A stretch of 8,056 nt of DNA from Solobacterium sp. GTDB taxonomy: Bacteria > Bacillota_I > Bacilli_A > Erysipelotrichales > Erysipelotrichaceae. Below the pieces are notes generated by a model. It did no database searches, was not told the DNA's origin, and saw only the letters and a program-made list of their open reading frames with translations. The DNA is taken from the NCBI GenBank assembly GCA_017419465.1, contig JAFOLE010000127.1, positions 1-8,056 of the forward strand. The letters run 5' to 3'. Made by a program: the position numbers and the translations under genes. This document shows positions 6,722 to 8,056 of the stretch, one piece after another (position 1 is the first letter of the stretch; the number at the start of each line of letters is the position of its first letter).

Positions 6722-8022
6722 GACCCAAGAACCATCCTGCGGAAGACTTCGCCCCGCTCTTCAAAGTTTTTAAAGTGGTCGTAACTGGAAGCGGCCGGCG
6801 ATAACAGAAGAATATGCCCCTTCCGGCAGTGCTGTTTTCCGCATTCCACCGCTTCGGCAAGATCCTCGCACACATGCATGTTTTCATGCGTCATCCCGGC
6901 CTGTTTCAGCTCTTCATAAATGCGTTTTCCTGTCGCATACATGAAGACAGCCGTCAGCTGAGGATGGGCATGGAGATATTCCTCCAGTTCATGATATTCA
7001 ATCCCGCGGTCCATACCGCCGATCAGAATGACATCGGTCTCCGGCAGTGCCTCAACGGCCGCAATGCTCGCCTGCCCGATCGTGGAGATACTGTCATTCA
7101 CAAAGCGGATACCATCCTTCTCGCCAAGATATTCCAGGCGGTGATGAAGCGGTGTAAAGGACGCCGCAGCCTGAAGGAACTGCTCATCAGTGATTCCGCA
7201 GGCACTGCCGATGGCCCATGCCGTCGCAAGATTCACCATATTATGATGACCGATCAGTCTGGTTTCAGGCACATTCAAGGTACGGTCTTTGACACGCAGA
7301 AGCGATCCTTCCGCAGTAATATCGCGTCCGATCAGAAGTGCATCGGGACGTTCGCTTACATACGGCAGATCCTTGCCGAGGATGGCAGGCTCTCCCTGCT
7401 TCTGATGTCGGAACACATTTGCTTTTGCGTCTCCGTATGCCTGAAAACTCTCATAGTGATCCAGATGTTCCTCATAGAGATTCAGATAGACTGCGATATG
7501 CGGGCTGTACGGGCAGTCTTCCAGCTGATGGCAGGAAACCTCAAACGCACAGCGATCCTCGTCCCCGAGTTCTTCGAGAATATCAAAACACGGGATGCCG
7601 ATATTCCCGATCAGATGGGTATGATATTTCGCAGAAAGCACCGCATGAACGAGAGACGTCGTGGTGCTCTTCCCTTTTGTGCCGGTAACACCGACCGTCT
7701 GAAATGCATGATGTTTCAGAAACAGATGCGTCTGCTGGGTGATATTGGAGCGGTCCATTCCGCGCGGAATAACAATACCGGGGGATTTCAGGATCATATC
7801 ATAGGCAGAAAAATCCGTATCCTCCTGAGAGAGCACCCGGGTGTTCCCAAAGGATGCGGCACTTTCCTTCAATGACTCCGTCACATTCCCTTCCGCAATA
7901 TCGACCGGAAGATCCGGACAAAGCGAACGGATCCAGCGCAGGGACGACTTTCCTTCCCGGCCAAATCCCCAGATCAGAATACGCTTCCCTTCAAATTCGG
8001 TTTTCCAGGCATCACGGTTCAT
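6718..8022 (-). CDS. murD: Mur ligase of the MurD type (UDP-MurNAc-L-Ala:D-Glu ligase), divergent
   Basis: MurD adds D-glutamate to UDP-MurNAc-L-alanine with ATP in cytoplasmic peptidoglycan synthesis. The 434 residues match the family length. The N-terminal Rossmann-like domain contains ILIWGFGREGKSS (15-27) and LKSPGIVI (78-85). The central ATPase domain has the P-loop GTKGKSTT (114-121), IGNIGIPCFD (138-147), EVSCHQLE (161-168), LYEEHLDHY (182-190) and K200 in YGDAK, the likely carbamylated lysine. The C-terminal domain has HRLE (294-297), NDSIST (309-314), GGMDRG (335-340) and SPAASSYDHFKNFEERG (408-424). Motif details differ from E. coli MurD: KGK for NGK, EEH for EDH and NDSIST for NDSKAT. 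D-Glu specificity is therefore likely but not proven, and it could be a second, specialised MurD. The ATG at 8022 has GGAGGAG 11 bases upstream. It overlaps the previous stop and the recJ start by ATGA. Confidence 0.82.
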   Translation of the reverse strand: MNRDAWKTEFEGKRILIWGFGREGKSSLRWIRSLCPDLPVDIAEGNVTESLKESAASFGNTRVLSQEDTDFSAYDMILKSPGIVIPRGMDRSNITQQTHLFLKHHAFQTVGVTGTKGKSTTTSLVHAVLSAKYHTHLIGNIGIPCFDILEELGDEDRCAFEVSCHQLEDCPYSPHIAVYLNLYEEHLDHYESFQAYGDAKANVFRHQKQGEPAILGKDLPYVSERPDALLIGRDITAEGSLLRVKDRTLNVPETRLIGHHNMVNLATAWAIGSACGITDEQFLQAAASFTPLHHRLEYLGEKDGIRFVNDSISTIGQASIAAVEALPETDVILIGGMDRGIEYHELEEYLHAHPQLTAVFMYATGKRIYEELKQAGMTHENMHVCEDLAEAVECGKQHCRKGHILLLSPAASSYDHFKNFEERGEVFRRMVLGS

Positions 8023-8056
8023 CGGTTCTTCATCTCCTCCAGCCACTGCTTCAGCA
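8019..8056 (-). CDS. C-terminal end of an unidentified upstream gene (partial)
   Basis: An open frame entering from the right edge reads LKQWLEEMKNR and stops at TGA (8019-8021), which overlaps the murD ATG as ATGA. This is the same junction seen at murD/recJ and hisS/aspS, which supports it being a real gene end. The tail looks like a charged amphipathic helix, but eleven residues do not identify a family. The murD ribosome binding site lies inside this tail. Confidence 0.55.
   Translation of the reverse strand, partial: LKQWLEEMKNR

Noticed and set aside
6814..7875. Long plus-strand open frame (353 codons) opposite murD
   Set aside because: It is antisense to a Mur ligase with clear motifs. 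The translation is rich in residues typical of reverse-strand shadows and matches no family I recognise.
8023..8046. Upstream in-frame GTG start for murD
   Set aside because: The ATG at 8022 forms the same ATGA overlap seen at other junctions and has GGAGGAG upstream, while the GTG lies 5' of that site.
1..8056. Mobile elements, CRISPR arrays, tRNA genes, or a novel defence or metabolic cluster
   Set aside because: No direct repeat arrays, transposase or integrase motifs, tRNA-like folds or unknown full-length genes were seen. Nearly all the sequence is taken up by recognisable housekeeping genes.

Overview
The window is a compact stretch of bacterial housekeeping genes, all on the minus strand, so transcription runs from high to low coordinates. 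In reading order it holds: the last codons of an unidentified gene (right edge), a murD-type Mur ligase, recJ, apt, a bifunctional rel (RSH) gene, a T-box leader, hisS, and the 5' part of aspS (cut by the left edge). I see no tRNA or rRNA genes, insertion sequences, CRISPR arrays, phage genes or defence genes. The base composition looks even, slightly above half G+C by eye.

The organism is most likely a member of the Bacillota. The T-box leader, strong AAGGAGG-type ribosome binding sites, the linked hisS-aspS pair and the recJ-apt-rel order (as I remember it from Bacillus subtilis) all point there. A class such as Erysipelotrichia or Clostridia is possible, but this is only an impression from protein character. 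UGA is used as a stop codon, so the code is not that of the mollicutes.

There appear to be three or four transcription units. The upstream gene, murD and recJ are chained by stop/start overlaps of the ATGA type and lie in one operon. apt has its own promoter with an extended -10 in the recJ-apt gap. A strong intrinsic terminator follows apt and ends only about 22 bases before the rel start codon, so rel must be expressed through that hairpin. A near-consensus extended -10 promoter just past the rel stop drives the T-box leader, and hisS and aspS overlap by ATGA.

Most of the functions respond to nutrient and translation state: two aminoacyl-tRNA synthetases under uncharged-tRNA control, a (p)ppGpp synthetase/hydrolase that responds to uncharged tRNA on the ribosome, and a purine-salvage enzyme. 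RecJ (DNA repair) and the Mur ligase (cell wall) are neighbours by position more than by pathway.

I found no new multi-gene system. The most interesting points are regulatory: the hisS-aspS T-box looks tuned to tRNA-Asp rather than tRNA-His, and a terminator sits directly in front of rel. The Mur ligase also departs from textbook MurD at several motif positions.
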